NCBI GenBank assembly: GCA_964426915.1
Contig: CAYRTD010000036.1
Span: 1 to 28,889 of the forward strand
Origin: CAYRTD01 sp964426915
Lineage (GTDB): Bacteria; Bacteroidota; Bacteroidia; Bacteroidales; GCA-2748055
Reading direction: 5' to 3'
Length of the DNA stretch: 28,889 bases
The notes under the pieces were generated by a model that saw only the letters and a program-made list of their open reading frames with translations, was not told the origin of the DNA and searched no databases. Every line of letters starts with the position of its first letter. The stretch's first letter is position 1. The position numbers and the translations under genes are program-made. Shown here piece by piece: positions 1 to 8,518 of the stretch.

Positions 1-470
1 AGCGAAGCTAATGTTCGAGATCAAGGCTTGCGACCGCGTGTCGCTGAAGCTTTAGCGGAGGCACAAACCGGAAAAAGCGGAGTTTACTCGTGTAAATGAG
101 CATTTTCCCGGGGAGCATAACACAGAACCGAATGATAGCGAGCTTCGCAACCGCACGCTGTCGCTGAAGCTTTAGCGTAGGCGCCTAGCGCCTCCCTTCG
201 GCCGCCGAAAGCTTGCCTGAAGGCGCAGCGCAGAGTAGATTCAGCGCTCGCGGAAAGCTTCTTGCGAACACGGTCACGCCTGTCCACGGTAATCCAGGAA
301 ATACCGCTAATGAGATCCCTCGGCTATAGCCCGGGATCCGTTCGGCTAAATGATTTTGAAAACCAAAATCATAGTCTCACTGATTTAACACTGAATGAGT
401 ATTTCGGAAATTATGGACAGACACTCTATTCTATGAGGCTGTCTAAGAGGTAATAATCTTTTTAGTCCCC
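1..470 (+). repeat. Long modular repeat, copy A (truncated by window start)
   Basis: This GC-rich intergenic block is homologous to 17160-17545 and shares its left motif (AATGTTCGAGATCAAGG, about 11-27) with the short copy at 3229-3373. In order it holds a partial internal duplication (about 22-62 resembles 142-182), a nested hairpin at 68-111, a segment bounded by inverted GAAGCTTT (166-173) and AAAGCTTC (254-261), a conserved stretch at about 262-300, a hairpin with arms at 350-358 and 364-372, and the family tail around 405-424 (ATTATGGACAGAC). Beyond the tail, 425-465 resembles the left part of the element at 3376-3537. The short ORFs crossing it look like chance readings. It ends about 15 bp after the stop codon of the ATPase gene. 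Confidence 0.85.
68..111 (+). other. Nested hairpin in repeat copy A
   Basis: Outer arms 68-76 and 103-111 pair at 8 of 9 positions. Inside is a symmetric internal loop (GCGGAG at 77-82, TGAGCA at 97-102) and an inner stem TTTAC (83-87)/GTAAA (92-96) closed by a four-base loop. The same architecture recurs at 3284-3337 and 17172-17217. Confidence 0.75.
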
Positions 471-483
471 AGCAAATGAGTTT

Positions 484-3207
484 TTATTCTTGTTTCACCT
501 TTTTTCTTATATACTTATACAGCTCTCCAAAAATAAAAACCAATGAAGAAGCGGCAACTATTATTCCAATATCCGGCCAGGCAATATCCTCGAAATGAAA
601 TATTTTCTGCATGAATGAAAGTTTTATAGCCCCAATCTGAAGTATAATAGAAACAAAGAATGCAAGTATGATCCACTTGTTTTTGAAGAATCCGATAGAA
701 AAGGCAGATCTCTTTAAAGAACGCATATTAAAAGCATTAAACACCTGGGTCATAGCAACAACCAAAAAAACTCCGGTCCTTGCTTTTTCAACGCTATCAT
801 CTTTATAATAACTGAAAACAATAAGCGCCAGACTAACCATTATTGGAACAATAATTAATAAATAGGGGAAAATTTCCTTATTAAGAATAGGAGCTCCCTT
901 TTTAAGCGGTTTTTCCTTCATAATATCCCCATGATCTGGCTCGGTAGCGAGTGATATATCCATTACTCCGTCTGTGACAAGATTAATCCAGAGGATTTGG
1001 GTAGGCAAAAGGGGGTAGGTGAATCCAATAGCTATAGCGCTCAAAAGGGTAAGGGCAGAGGCAAAATTTGTAGTAATAAGAAAGTAGCTTGTCAGACGTA
1101 CATTTCTGAATACGATCCTGCCTTCTTTTACAGCATTCACAATACTGGCGAAATTATCATCCGACAAAACGATCTGGGAGGCATCCCGGGCAACATCTGT
1201 CCCTTTTTCTCCCATAGCTATTCCTACATCAGCGACCTTCAGAGCCGGAGCATCATTCACTCCATCTCCGGTCATTCCAATAAGGATATCTTTTCCCTGC
1301 AATGATTTGGCTATGCGAAGTTTGGTTTCCGGACTTACCCTGGCGAATACATTTGTGCAACTGGTATAGGCATCCAGTTTTTCATCATCAACATCCAGTT
1401 CCTTTTCTGTAAGGGCCAGGGGACAATCTTCACTTTCTTTATTCTTATCTTTACTAATGATCCCAACTTCAGCGGCAATGGCAGATGCTGTTTGTTTGTG
1501 ATCGCCGGTTACCATAATAACCCGGATGCCCGCACTTTTGCAATCTTCAACAGCCTCCCTTACTTCAGGCCTTGGTGGATCAATAATGCCAAAAAGTCCG
1601 GCAAAAACCAACTCTTCAGCATCCTCTGTATTTACTTCTTCCTTATTTTCCTCTGCCGGCTTGTATGCACATCCGATCACCCGCATTGACTGGCGGCTGA
1701 ATTCATCTATCTGACCGGTGATCTCCTCCTTTTTTCTATCCTTAAGGTCTTCCATCCCTTTTCCAGAAAGATACCGGTTTGACAAGGAAAGAATTTTCTC
1801 CGGGGCACCGACAAAAAGCATTTGCTTTTCTCCGTTCTCATCATTGATAAGCGAAGCTCTGAATTTTTGTTCGGAATTAAAAGGAAGATCATCCAGGGGT
1901 TCGATATCTTCAAATTTTTTATGTTTCTTAATCCCGGCTTTCATTGAAAGTACCAGGAGGGCAACCTCAGTAGGATCGCCCGATACCTGGTTATCTTCAT
2001 CGTCATCAGTAACATCAATTGATGCATCATTGCAATAACCCGCTATAACCAATGCTCTGGCGAGAAGATTATTATCTTCAAAGGAAACATCTGATTCTTC
2101 GGATTTAATGTCCCCTTTGAGTTCATATCCGCTCCCGGAAACATCCAAAACATTTCCGTCGGGCAGATACATCTTTTTAACCGTAAGGATACTCTGGGTG
2201 ATGGTACCGGTTTTATCGGACAATATAATATTCAGAGAACCTGCTGTTTCCGTAGCTGTAAATTCTCTGATAATGGCATTTTGTTTTGCCATCCTGTTGG
2301 CTCCAATGGCAAGTACTATGGATAGAACAGCGGGTAAACCTTCGGGTATAGATGAAACCAGAACCGCGATGGTCACCAGCAGGATATCGTCAAAGTTAAA
2401 TCCCCGAAAAAAATACCCCACAATAAATACCAGAATAGCAGATGAAACAGCAATTCCAGCCATTATTTTCGCCAGCTGGCCAGTTTTCTTTCTGAATTCA
2501 CTTTCTTTTTCCTCCACGTCCTGGAGAGATTCAGCAATTTTTCCCAGCTCAGTATTTTCACCCGTTGCGGTAACAATAGCAGTACAGGATCCCCGTGACA
2601 CATGGGTTCCTTTATAAAGCATATTTTTCCGGTCGGGTAAAGGGGTTTCTTCATCAAGGGCGTCGGTTTTTTTATCAACCGGTAAGGATTCACCGGTAAG
2701 AGAGGCTTCCACAACCCTGAGATTTTTCTTTTTTATTATCCTAGCATCAGCCGGTATGGATTTTCCTTCCTCAAGTTCAATAATATCTCCCGGAACCAAA
2801 TGCTTTGCTTCCACAATCTCATCTTCACCACCCCGTATAACTCTTGCATCATGTTTTATAAGTTTTTTAAGAGATTCGATGGATTTTTCAGCTTTGAATT
2901 CCTGGAAAAAGCCAATGGCAGCATTTACAAGAATAACGCCGATGATCACATATACATCTATCATACTCCCGGATAACCAGGAGATTATAGCAGCAATAAC
3001 AAGAATAAGTACCAGGAAATCTTTAAACTGTTTAATGATAAGCTTGAAGATACTGGTCTTCCGCTTTTCCGGTAATTTGTTCTCTCCAAAATCTTTTAGT
3101 CTTTTTTTAACTTCTTCCTGCGTCAGTCCTTTCTTATCACTTTCCAGTCGTTTTATCGCATCTTCAGGATCCAGCTTGAAATAGGGATAATTCTGATCGA
3201 TTTTCAT
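484..3207 (-). CDS. Calcium-transporting P-type ATPase (P2 type)
   Basis: An inner-membrane cation pump of 907 residues, the usual length for P2-type Ca2+ ATPases. Visible in order: an N-terminal cation-ATPase domain, the actuator loop TGES (171-174), the M4 ion-site motif IPEGLPA (287-293), the phosphorylation site DKTGT (Asp331), a nucleotide-binding domain with GDPTEVALL (from 410), TGDH (567-570), the hinge MTGDGVNDAP (645-654), and M6 with NLVTDG (742-747). Asn742, Thr745 and Asp746 match SERCA calcium ligands. In M5 the SERCA site I glutamate position appears to be Ser (ITTNFASALT, 711-720), so one calcium site is likelier than two. Export of Ca2+ from the cytoplasm is the family inference; Mn2+ or Na+ cannot be excluded. 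It appears to stand alone, flanked by repeats on both sides. Confidence 0.92.
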   Translation of the reverse strand: MKIDQNYPYFKLDPEDAIKRLESDKKGLTQEEVKKRLKDFGENKLPEKRKTSIFKLIIKQFKDFLVLILVIAAIISWLSGSMIDVYVIIGVILVNAAIGFFQEFKAEKSIESLKKLIKHDARVIRGGEDEIVEAKHLVPGDIIELEEGKSIPADARIIKKKNLRVVEASLTGESLPVDKKTDALDEETPLPDRKNMLYKGTHVSRGSCTAIVTATGENTELGKIAESLQDVEEKESEFRKKTGQLAKIMAGIAVSSAILVFIVGYFFRGFNFDDILLVTIAVLVSSIPEGLPAVLSIVLAIGANRMAKQNAIIREFTATETAGSLNIILSDKTGTITQSILTVKKMYLPDGNVLDVSGSGYELKGDIKSEESDVSFEDNNLLARALVIAGYCNDASIDVTDDDEDNQVSGDPTEVALLVLSMKAGIKKHKKFEDIEPLDDLPFNSEQKFRASLINDENGEKQMLFVGAPEKILSLSNRYLSGKGMEDLKDRKKEEITGQIDEFSRQSMRVIGCAYKPAEENKEEVNTEDAEELVFAGLFGIIDPPRPEVREAVEDCKSAGIRVIMVTGDHKQTASAIAAEVGIISKDKNKESEDCPLALTEKELDVDDEKLDAYTSCTNVFARVSPETKLRIAKSLQGKDILIGMTGDGVNDAPALKVADVGIAMGEKGTDVARDASQIVLSDDNFASIVNAVKEGRIVFRNVRLTSYFLITTNFASALTLLSAIAIGFTYPLLPTQILWINLVTDGVMDISLATEPDHGDIMKEKPLKKGAPILNKEIFPYLLIIVPIMVSLALIVFSYYKDDSVEKARTGVFLVVAMTQVFNAFNMRSLKRSAFSIGFFKNKWIILAFFVSIILQIGAIKLSFMQKIFHFEDIAWPDIGIIVAASSLVFIFGELYKYIRKKVKQE

Positions 3208-3228
3208 TTTATTAATTTTGATACTATT

Positions 3229-3373
3229 TAGTGTCCGTCAATAAAGTCGAGAGTCTGTTTCAGAATGTTCGAGATCAAGGCGCGCAAAAATTTTAAACCG
3301 CAGTATACTAGCGTATATGAGGATTTAAAATTTTTGCAGCAACGCAGATATCGGACATTATGGACAGACTCTA
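3229..3373 (+). mobile_element. MITE-like element, short copy B
   Basis: A 145-bp element bounded by related inverted ends: TAGTGTCCGTCAATAAAGTC on the left and the complement of TAGAGTCTGTCCATAATGTC on the right. It shares AATGTTCGAGATCAAGG and the tail CGGACATTATGGACAGACT with the long copies but lacks their central cargo. The middle is a nested hairpin (3284-3337). No ORF of its own, so non-autonomous. It lies between the ATPase start and the next element, with only two bases separating them. Confidence 0.8.
3284..3337 (+). other. Nested hairpin in repeat copy B
   Basis: Perfect 14-bp outer arms (3284-3297, 3324-3337) enclose an internal loop CCGCAG/TGAGGA and an inner stem TATAC (3304-3308)/GTATA (3313-3317) with a four-base loop. 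Relative to copies A and F the inner stem changes from TTTAC/GTAAA on both sides, so pairing is kept. Confidence 0.8.
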
Positions 3374-3375
3374 TT

Positions 3376-3537
3376 TAGTGTTCGTCAATAGAGTCGGGTG
3401 TCTAAAAAATAATAATCATTTTAAAAGAACTTACAATCTGAAAGTATCCCAAAAACTAAAAAATACTTTTTAGACACCCTCCAAGCCCTGCAACCGAACA
3501 TTATAATCCAGCCACTCAACTCTATTGACAGGTTCTA
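3376..3537 (+). mobile_element. MITE-like element, copy C
   Basis: A 162-bp element starting TAGTGTTCGTCAATAGAGTC and ending with the complement of TAGAACCTGTCAATAGAGTT. Nested inside are inverted arms around GGGTGTCTAAAAA (from about 3395) and TTTTTAGACACCC (ending about 3479), with one mismatch further in. It directly follows copy B and lies 46 bp downstream of the adenylate-kinase-like gene. No coding capacity. Confidence 0.75.
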
Positions 3538-3583
3538 TTTACTCTCTAACAGATAAGCTTTATTTCTGTTTATAGCTTCAATT

Positions 3584-4168
3584 CTATTCGTCGATCTTTC
3601 TCATGATGATCTTCCGTATGCCCCATTGAACAAGATCGGGTGAAGTAGATGCATCGTATTCGAATAATTTATTCTCTTTATTATAATATTTCCGTAATTC
3701 TTTGAGATGTTTTCTTTGGACTTCGATCCTTTTTTCAACCAGCTTCCTATTATTTTCGTTCGCATCGGAACCAATATCATTCATATATTCAAAGCATCTT
3801 TCTCTGGCTATTTTTTCTTTTATCTTTAGCAAAAATGCGAAATGTAAAGCAGTAGATTTTTTTTGCAGCTCATCATCGAGAAATTCAGCTTGCGGAAGGG
3901 TTCCTGGAAATCCATCAAATATGATCCCTTTACGATGAATGTTTTCTTCAATTTTCCAGTCAATTATTTCACAAGCAAGGTCATCGGGCACAAGTTCTCC
4001 CCGCGAAATATATTTTTCAAGTTTTTTACCATACCGGGTCTTATCGTCTATCATCTTACGAAAAAGTTTGCCGGATTCTATATGCACAAATTTAAATTCC
4101 GCAGATATTTCCTTTGCCATAGTACTTTTCCCGCTACCCGAATATCCTATCATCACAAGGTTTATCAT
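3584..4168 (-). CDS. Adenylate-kinase-like nucleoside monophosphate kinase
   Basis: A cytoplasmic P-loop kinase of 194 residues. The P-loop GYSGSGKST (8-16), the SGKLFR motif with Arg37, GELVPDD (57-63) and DGFPGTLPQAEFL (85-97) follow the adenylate kinase order. It is a short form without the long LID insertion, and the helix after the LID (RKLVEKRIEVQ) is recognisable. The arginine of the family motif DGFPR, which contacts AMP, is Gly89 here, and the P-loop ends KST rather than KGT, so substrate choice may differ from housekeeping Adk. Its start is 15 bp after the PEP synthase stop, so the two are probably cotranscribed; PEP synthase releases AMP, a plausible substrate. Calling it the essential adk would overreach. 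Confidence 0.8.
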   Translation of the reverse strand: MINLVMIGYSGSGKSTMAKEISAEFKFVHIESGKLFRKMIDDKTRYGKKLEKYISRGELVPDDLACEIIDWKIEENIHRKGIIFDGFPGTLPQAEFLDDELQKKSTALHFAFLLKIKEKIARERCFEYMNDIGSDANENNRKLVEKRIEVQRKHLKELRKYYNKENKLFEYDASTSPDLVQWGIRKIIMRKIDE

Positions 4169-4183
4169 ATTCTCACATTTTAA

Positions 4184-6571
4184 CTACTGTTTTTTTTCGG
4201 CCTTAACTATGTTTTCTATACCCTTTGCTATAGCGTCGGGATTAAAAGAAATACTGTCGATTTTATTTTTCACGAGAAATTGTGCAAATTCAGGAAAATC
4301 GCTGGGTGCCTGTCCGCATAAACCGATTTTTCTGTTCGCTTTGTGTGCTTTTTCAATTGCTGTAGAGATCATTCTTTTCACCGCTTTATTTTCTTCATCA
4401 AAAAGTTCGCTCACGATTTCCGAATCACGGTCTATCCCAAGAGTTAACTGAGTCAAATCGTTGGAACCGATTGAAAAACCGTCAAATATTTCGGCAAAGT
4501 CTTCTGCCTGCATAACATTTGAAGGGATTTCTGTCATTACATATATTTCCAGATCATCTTTTCCTCTTTTCAGTCCGTTATCCTCCATTACTGCAAGAAC
4601 CTTTTTGCCTTCCTCAACAGTGCGGCAAAACGGGATCATTAACTTGACATTTGTAAGGCCCATATCTTCTCTCACCATCTTCATAGCTTCACACTCCAGT
4701 TTAAACCCTTCACGGTACCTTTCATCATAATATCTTGAAGCACCTCTGAAACCCAGCATCGGATTCTCTTCTTCCGGCTCAAACTGCTTACCTCCCAGCA
4801 GGTCGGCATATTCATTTGTTTTAAAATCGCTCATCCTCACAATTACATCATTTGGATAGAAGGCTGCGGCTATGGTACCTACTGCTCTGGCGAGTTTTTC
4901 AATAAAGAAATCCTCTTTTTTCTTATATTGAGCAGTAAGCTCTTCAATCTCTTTTTTTGCTTCCTTATCTTCCAGCTCAGCAAATTTTATAAGAGCCATA
5001 GGATGTGCCTTTATTGAATTATTGATTACAAATTCCAGGCGCATAAGTCCCACCCCGTCGACAGGATACATGGCATTGTGAAAAGCCGTACCGGGATTCG
5101 CCAGGATCATCATAACCTCCGTACCGGTTTCACCCAGCTTCTCAAAATCTATTTCATCTTCCTCCCACTCCAGTTTTCCATTGTAAATATTGCCTTTATT
5201 ACCTTCAGCACAGGAAACGGTAACTTCCTGACCATCTTCTATTTTACCGGTAGCATTTTTAGCACCAACTACGGCAACTGCACCGAGTTCACGGGCGACA
5301 ATAGCAGCATGACTTGTCCGGCCCCCACTGTTGGTGATGATTGCAGAAGCTTTTTTTAAAATGGGATCCCAGTCAGGGTTGGTAATTTCCGTGACCAGCA
5401 CATCTCCCTTTTCAATTTTATCGGCTTCATCCGGAGAATCCAGTATTTTTGCTTTGCCCGAAGCGATCTTGTCACCGATGGCTATACCGCTGATTATTGG
5501 TTCAGCATCTTTCTCTTTGAGGCTGTATTTTAGAAATTTTTTCTTTTCCTCTTTTGCGGAATGTACCGTTTCCGGACGGGCCTGTACAATATATAGTTCC
5601 CCGGAATTTCCGTCTTTTGCCCATTCAATATCCATGGGTTTGTCATAAAGCTCTTCTATGCTAAGGCACCATTTACCAAGGGTTGTGAGTTCCTCATCAT
5701 TAAGAACAAATTGCTTTTGTTTATCCTCAGGAGTATCTACATTTTTTGTGGTGGTTTCATCATTATCACCTGAGCCGGCATAGACCATTGTTTTAGCTTT
5801 TGACCCCAGATTTTTTGATAAAATGGGTTTTTTATCATTTTTAAGTGCTTCCTTAAAGAGATAAAATTCGTCTGTTCTGACTGCTCCCTGAACAACATTA
5901 TCGCCAAGGCCCCAGGAACCATTTATAAGTATGACATTACGGAATCCACTTTCCGGATCGAGAGTAAATGCCACTCCGGCAGAAGCCTTATCCGAACGCA
6001 CCATTTTTTGGACACCGACAGAAAGGGCCACTTTCATGTGCTCAAAATCATTCTCTTCCCGATACTTTATTGCCCTATTTGTAAATAATGAAGCAACACA
6101 TTTTTTCCAGCTCACCAGCAATTCTTTTTGGTTACTGATGTTCATAAACGATTCATGTTGACCGGCAAAGCTTGCTTCCGGCAAATCTTCTGCAGTAGCA
6201 CTGCTTCTTACCGCTACACTGGTAACCGAGTCTTCCCGTTCTTTTAAGGCTTTAAATGCTTCTTTTAACTCTTCTTCAATATCATCCGGAATGGATGAGT
6301 TCATGATTTTTTTCCGGATCTTTTCACCTACCTTTTCGAGGTTACTCAAATTATCAGAATCCAGCTCATCCAGCAAATCAGTTATTTCTTCCCGTATTTC
6401 ATTTTCATCTATAAATTTCCAGTAGGCTTCAGCCGTACTGGCAAATCCATCGGGTATCCTTATTCCTTTAGAGCCCAGTTCATTAAACATTTCACCGAGA
6501 GAGGAGTTTTTACCCCCAACCTCTTTGACTTTGGTATTATCCAGTTCTTTAAAATTATGGATGTATTTCAT
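4184..6571 (-). CDS. ppsA: Phosphoenolpyruvate synthase (pyruvate, water dikinase)
   Basis: Catalyses pyruvate + ATP + H2O to PEP + AMP + phosphate, the entry to gluconeogenesis from pyruvate. Of 795 residues: an N-terminal ATP-grasp domain starting MKYIHNFKEL with VGGKNSSLGEM (18-28) and RSSATAEDLP (122-131); the phosphohistidine domain GGRTSHAAIVARELG with His421; and the C-terminal PEP-binding barrel with FSIGSNDLTQLTLGIDRDS (699-717) and catalytic Cys752 in GLCGQAPSD. GGRTSHAA and GIDRDS point to PEP synthase rather than pyruvate phosphate dikinase. The ATG at 6571 is chosen over an in-frame TTG 33 bp upstream, because AAGGA lies about 4 bp before the ATG and the family starts here. The downstream adenylate-kinase-like gene probably shares its transcript. 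Confidence 0.93.
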   Translation of the reverse strand: MKYIHNFKELDNTKVKEVGGKNSSLGEMFNELGSKGIRIPDGFASTAEAYWKFIDENEIREEITDLLDELDSDNLSNLEKVGEKIRKKIMNSSIPDDIEEELKEAFKALKEREDSVTSVAVRSSATAEDLPEASFAGQHESFMNISNQKELLVSWKKCVASLFTNRAIKYREENDFEHMKVALSVGVQKMVRSDKASAGVAFTLDPESGFRNVILINGSWGLGDNVVQGAVRTDEFYLFKEALKNDKKPILSKNLGSKAKTMVYAGSGDNDETTTKNVDTPEDKQKQFVLNDEELTTLGKWCLSIEELYDKPMDIEWAKDGNSGELYIVQARPETVHSAKEEKKKFLKYSLKEKDAEPIISGIAIGDKIASGKAKILDSPDEADKIEKGDVLVTEITNPDWDPILKKASAIITNSGGRTSHAAIVARELGAVAVVGAKNATGKIEDGQEVTVSCAEGNKGNIYNGKLEWEEDEIDFEKLGETGTEVMMILANPGTAFHNAMYPVDGVGLMRLEFVINNSIKAHPMALIKFAELEDKEAKKEIEELTAQYKKKEDFFIEKLARAVGTIAAAFYPNDVIVRMSDFKTNEYADLLGGKQFEPEEENPMLGFRGASRYYDERYREGFKLECEAMKMVREDMGLTNVKLMIPFCRTVEEGKKVLAVMEDNGLKRGKDDLEIYVMTEIPSNVMQAEDFAEIFDGFSIGSNDLTQLTLGIDRDSEIVSELFDEENKAVKRMISTAIEKAHKANRKIGLCGQAPSDFPEFAQFLVKNKIDSISFNPDAIAKGIENIVKAEKKQ

Positions 6572-7160
6572 GATTCCTTTTTTGAATTTAAATTTTTCCT
6601 GCAATATACAGCCCTGGGATTATGAAATTTCCCAATATGTATACCATTCGGCCGGAATTAGCTCAATATCCCCTTATATATTTGTTATACAGGCATTTAT
6701 TATCAATTGTCCTCTTGTTGTATATGTGAGAAATTTCAACACATTGTAAGATTTTTTCCTCAGTTCAGGGTCAGTGGATTCTCATCAGGACCTGCTCAAC
6801 TATCCTATTGTTTTTTTTATATTTTTTGTGAAAAATTTTTGGGGTCAGTGAATATCTGCTGAACTGTCTGGTTTAAAATGCCCTAAATGTGGCTTTTGCT
6901 GCTGTATTCTCATCTCCTGGGGCGGGTTGCAAAAAAGGCCGGGTAATAGAAATAGAAAGATTTATTCCTGACATACTATCAGGCAAAAAAAGAATCATAA
7001 TTAAAAAACCGTTTAGTTCTCCTTTGACAGATTCGCTGAACAAACGAATTTTTATCCGTTTTACCCCGTCCCTTAAGGGTGAATGGAGAAAAATATTACT
7101 TTTCACTTTGGGATTTTAGGATAAAAAACAGGAAGATTTTCGCAATCTGTCAAAGTAGAA
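6572..7160. other. Intergenic stretch without a supportable gene
   Basis: Two opposite ORFs of about 77 codons overlap at 6873-7119, but neither resembles a known protein and each looks like the shadow of the other. Visible structure is limited to an imperfect direct repeat near 6769 and 6845 (GTCAGTGGATT/GTCAGTGAATA, each followed by CTGCT) and a perfect ten-base palindrome CCCTTAAGGG at 7070-7079. I see no RNA gene or clear promoter. Confidence 0.5.
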
Positions 7161-7511
7161 TTAGAGGGAGCTTCCTTTATTATTCCATGGCAATTTACCT
7201 TCCAGTTCCACCTGTATTGAAAAGCTAAGAAATGTCCGGATCAAAACAATAACTCCAAGCACCAAGACACTACTCATAGTGGGTTCAGTTGAGACTGTAG
7301 CGATAATGTCACCCGCCACAAGGATCTCAAGTCCGAGGAGAATCACCTTTCCCAGATCATGCCGTAAATCGGTATAAGAGGTTTGTTGTTTTAATATACT
7401 AAATAAAAGGAACCGGCCCAGAAAGAAGAGGCTTCCTAATGATATTATAATTACCCCGACTGATTCTATAATCTTTGCTGTATAATCAATATATAACTCT
7501 AGTTCTCCCAC
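7161..7511 (-). CDS. DUF1622 family inner-membrane protein
   Basis: A 116-residue integral membrane protein with about three hydrophobic segments (roughly 14-38, 51-72 and 79-98). LGKVILLGLEILVAGDII, the following TVSTEPTMSSVLVLG and the end LIRTFLSFSIQVELEG are the pattern I recognise as DUF1622, a widespread family without assigned function. Length fits the family. It starts 6 bp after the hemerythrin-like gene stop, so the pair is probably one operon. The biochemical role is unknown. Confidence 0.85.
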   Translation of the reverse strand: MGELELYIDYTAKIIESVGVIIISLGSLFFLGRFLLFSILKQQTSYTDLRHDLGKVILLGLEILVAGDIIATVSTEPTMSSVLVLGVIVLIRTFLSFSIQVELEGKLPWNNKGSSL

Positions 7512-7517
7512 TGGAAA

Positions 7518-7949
7518 TTATTTTAGATCGGTCATCATTTCATCATATCTTTTGGCGAGATCATCGATTTGCCTATCAGAAAGCACCTCTTTTGCGATTT
7601 TAAATGTTTCTTTCTCCTCCTCATCCAAATGATGAATCAGTTCTTCATGGAGTTTCTGATAAGTATCCATCCAATCATCCGAATCAGGTTTCCATTCCTC
7701 CACTTTGTCCATTAATTCATCTATATCGTGATGTTCAGCCAGATCGTGCCTTGCTCTTTCCTGAGATTTATCATCGGCAAGAAGAGCGATATAAAAATAT
7801 CGTTCCTCGGATTTGAGGTGAGCATTTATCATTTCTTTCATCTCTTTGAACATTTTTTCCCTTTTTGCGGGATCAGCGGTGTTCAAAAGACTCTTTCCCA
7901 GATCCCGTAGGGATTTATGGTCCTGGATTAAGGTATCAAATATGTTCAT
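7518..7949 (-). CDS. Hemerythrin HHE cation-binding domain protein
   Basis: A soluble 143-residue four-helix bundle of the HHE type. Candidate iron ligands are visible in the expected spacing: His11 in LIQDHKSL, His43 and Glu47 in HLKSEE, a His cluster in ARHDLAEHHDID, and HEELIHHLDEEE near residues 105-117. Family members bind a di-iron centre and sense or buffer oxygen, NO or iron stress; which applies here is not visible. It is first in a two-gene unit with the DUF1622 protein. Confidence 0.88.
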   Translation of the reverse strand: MNIFDTLIQDHKSLRDLGKSLLNTADPAKREKMFKEMKEMINAHLKSEERYFYIALLADDKSQERARHDLAEHHDIDELMDKVEEWKPDSDDWMDTYQKLHEELIHHLDEEEKETFKIAKEVLSDRQIDDLAKRYDEMMTDLK

Positions 7950-8289
7950 AATGTTACATTTTAAATTTGATTGATATTTTATACATATTGCATGACCATT
8001 TTCCTTTATAACCCCTCAACTTTCCAAATTGTTTTTGAATTTAGAGAAATCCTATCAGGGAATAATATGAAATCATGGAACACTGGATAAATTATCCATG
8101 GTCACATCAAGTCAGTCGATTTTTTTAAAATTTTGTTTTACGGGAAAAAATGTCACAAGCAAAGCACATAACCAGGATCTCAGAACAAAAGAAATGCTTA
8201 TGTGTTAGCAAATTTTGAAAAACATCTCTTTCTTTGCAGACTGAAATTTTAAACAGATCACACATATTTCAGTTTTTTATGACTTAAAG
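7950..8289. other. Intergenic stretch upstream of the hemerythrin gene
   Basis: No gene is supportable. One inverted repeat (ACTGAAAT at 8240-8247, ATTTCAGT at 8266-8273) is followed by a T run on the plus strand, but its 18-base loop and the lack of an upstream plus-strand gene make a terminator doubtful. Confidence 0.35.
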
Positions 8290-8389
8290 TAGTGTTTGTC
8301 AATAAAGCCGGGTGTCTGGATCATAACCGAATCCGCCAAATAGCAGATTCGGTTATGATCTAAATACTTTACTCTATTGACAAACACTA
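8290..8389. mobile_element. MITE-like element, copy D
   Basis: The cleanest member of the family: exactly 100 bp, with perfect 15-bp terminal inverted repeats (TAGTGTTTGTCAATA at 8290-8304 and its complement at 8375-8389) and nested 15-bp arms GATCATAACCGAATC (8319-8333)/GATTCGGTTATGATC (8346-8360). No ORF. No unambiguous target-site duplication could be read from the flanks. Confidence 0.85.
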
Positions 8390-8443
8390 AGTAGAAAGGT
8401 TGATTTTTTAAAGGTCTGGTTGTTTGCTCTTTAAGGTCTGACT

Positions 8444-8491
8444 TTTTTAAGCAGACCCTAAGGGTTACAACCCTTAGGGTCTGCTTAAAAA
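8444..8491. repeat. Perfect 23-bp-arm palindrome
   Basis: Arms 8444-8466 and 8469-8491 are perfectly complementary around a two-base centre (AC). The core reads ACCCTAAGGGTT/AACCCTTAGGGT, and partial versions (AAGGTCTG) lie just upstream. It ends 27 bp before the MFS start codon. In RNA it would form a very stable hairpin in the leader; as DNA it is a cruciform-prone site. Confidence 0.8.
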
Positions 8492-8518
8492 GAAGCTCAT
8501 ATACTCTAAAATCCTTTT

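Noticed and set aside
84..287. ORF of 67 codons on the minus strand
   Set aside because: It lies entirely in the modular repeat, and the inverted segment disrupts any equivalent reading in copy F; composition is driven by GC-rich repeats.
262..453. ORF of 63 codons on the plus strand
   Set aside because: Within the repeat and crossing its hairpins; no matching protein is kept in copy F.
6873..7119. Pair of opposite ORFs of about 77 codons
   Set aside because: Mutual antisense shadows without family resemblance, start signals or conserved motifs.
7950..8289. Terminator at 8240-8278
   Set aside because: The loop is too long and no plus-strand gene lies upstream to need it.
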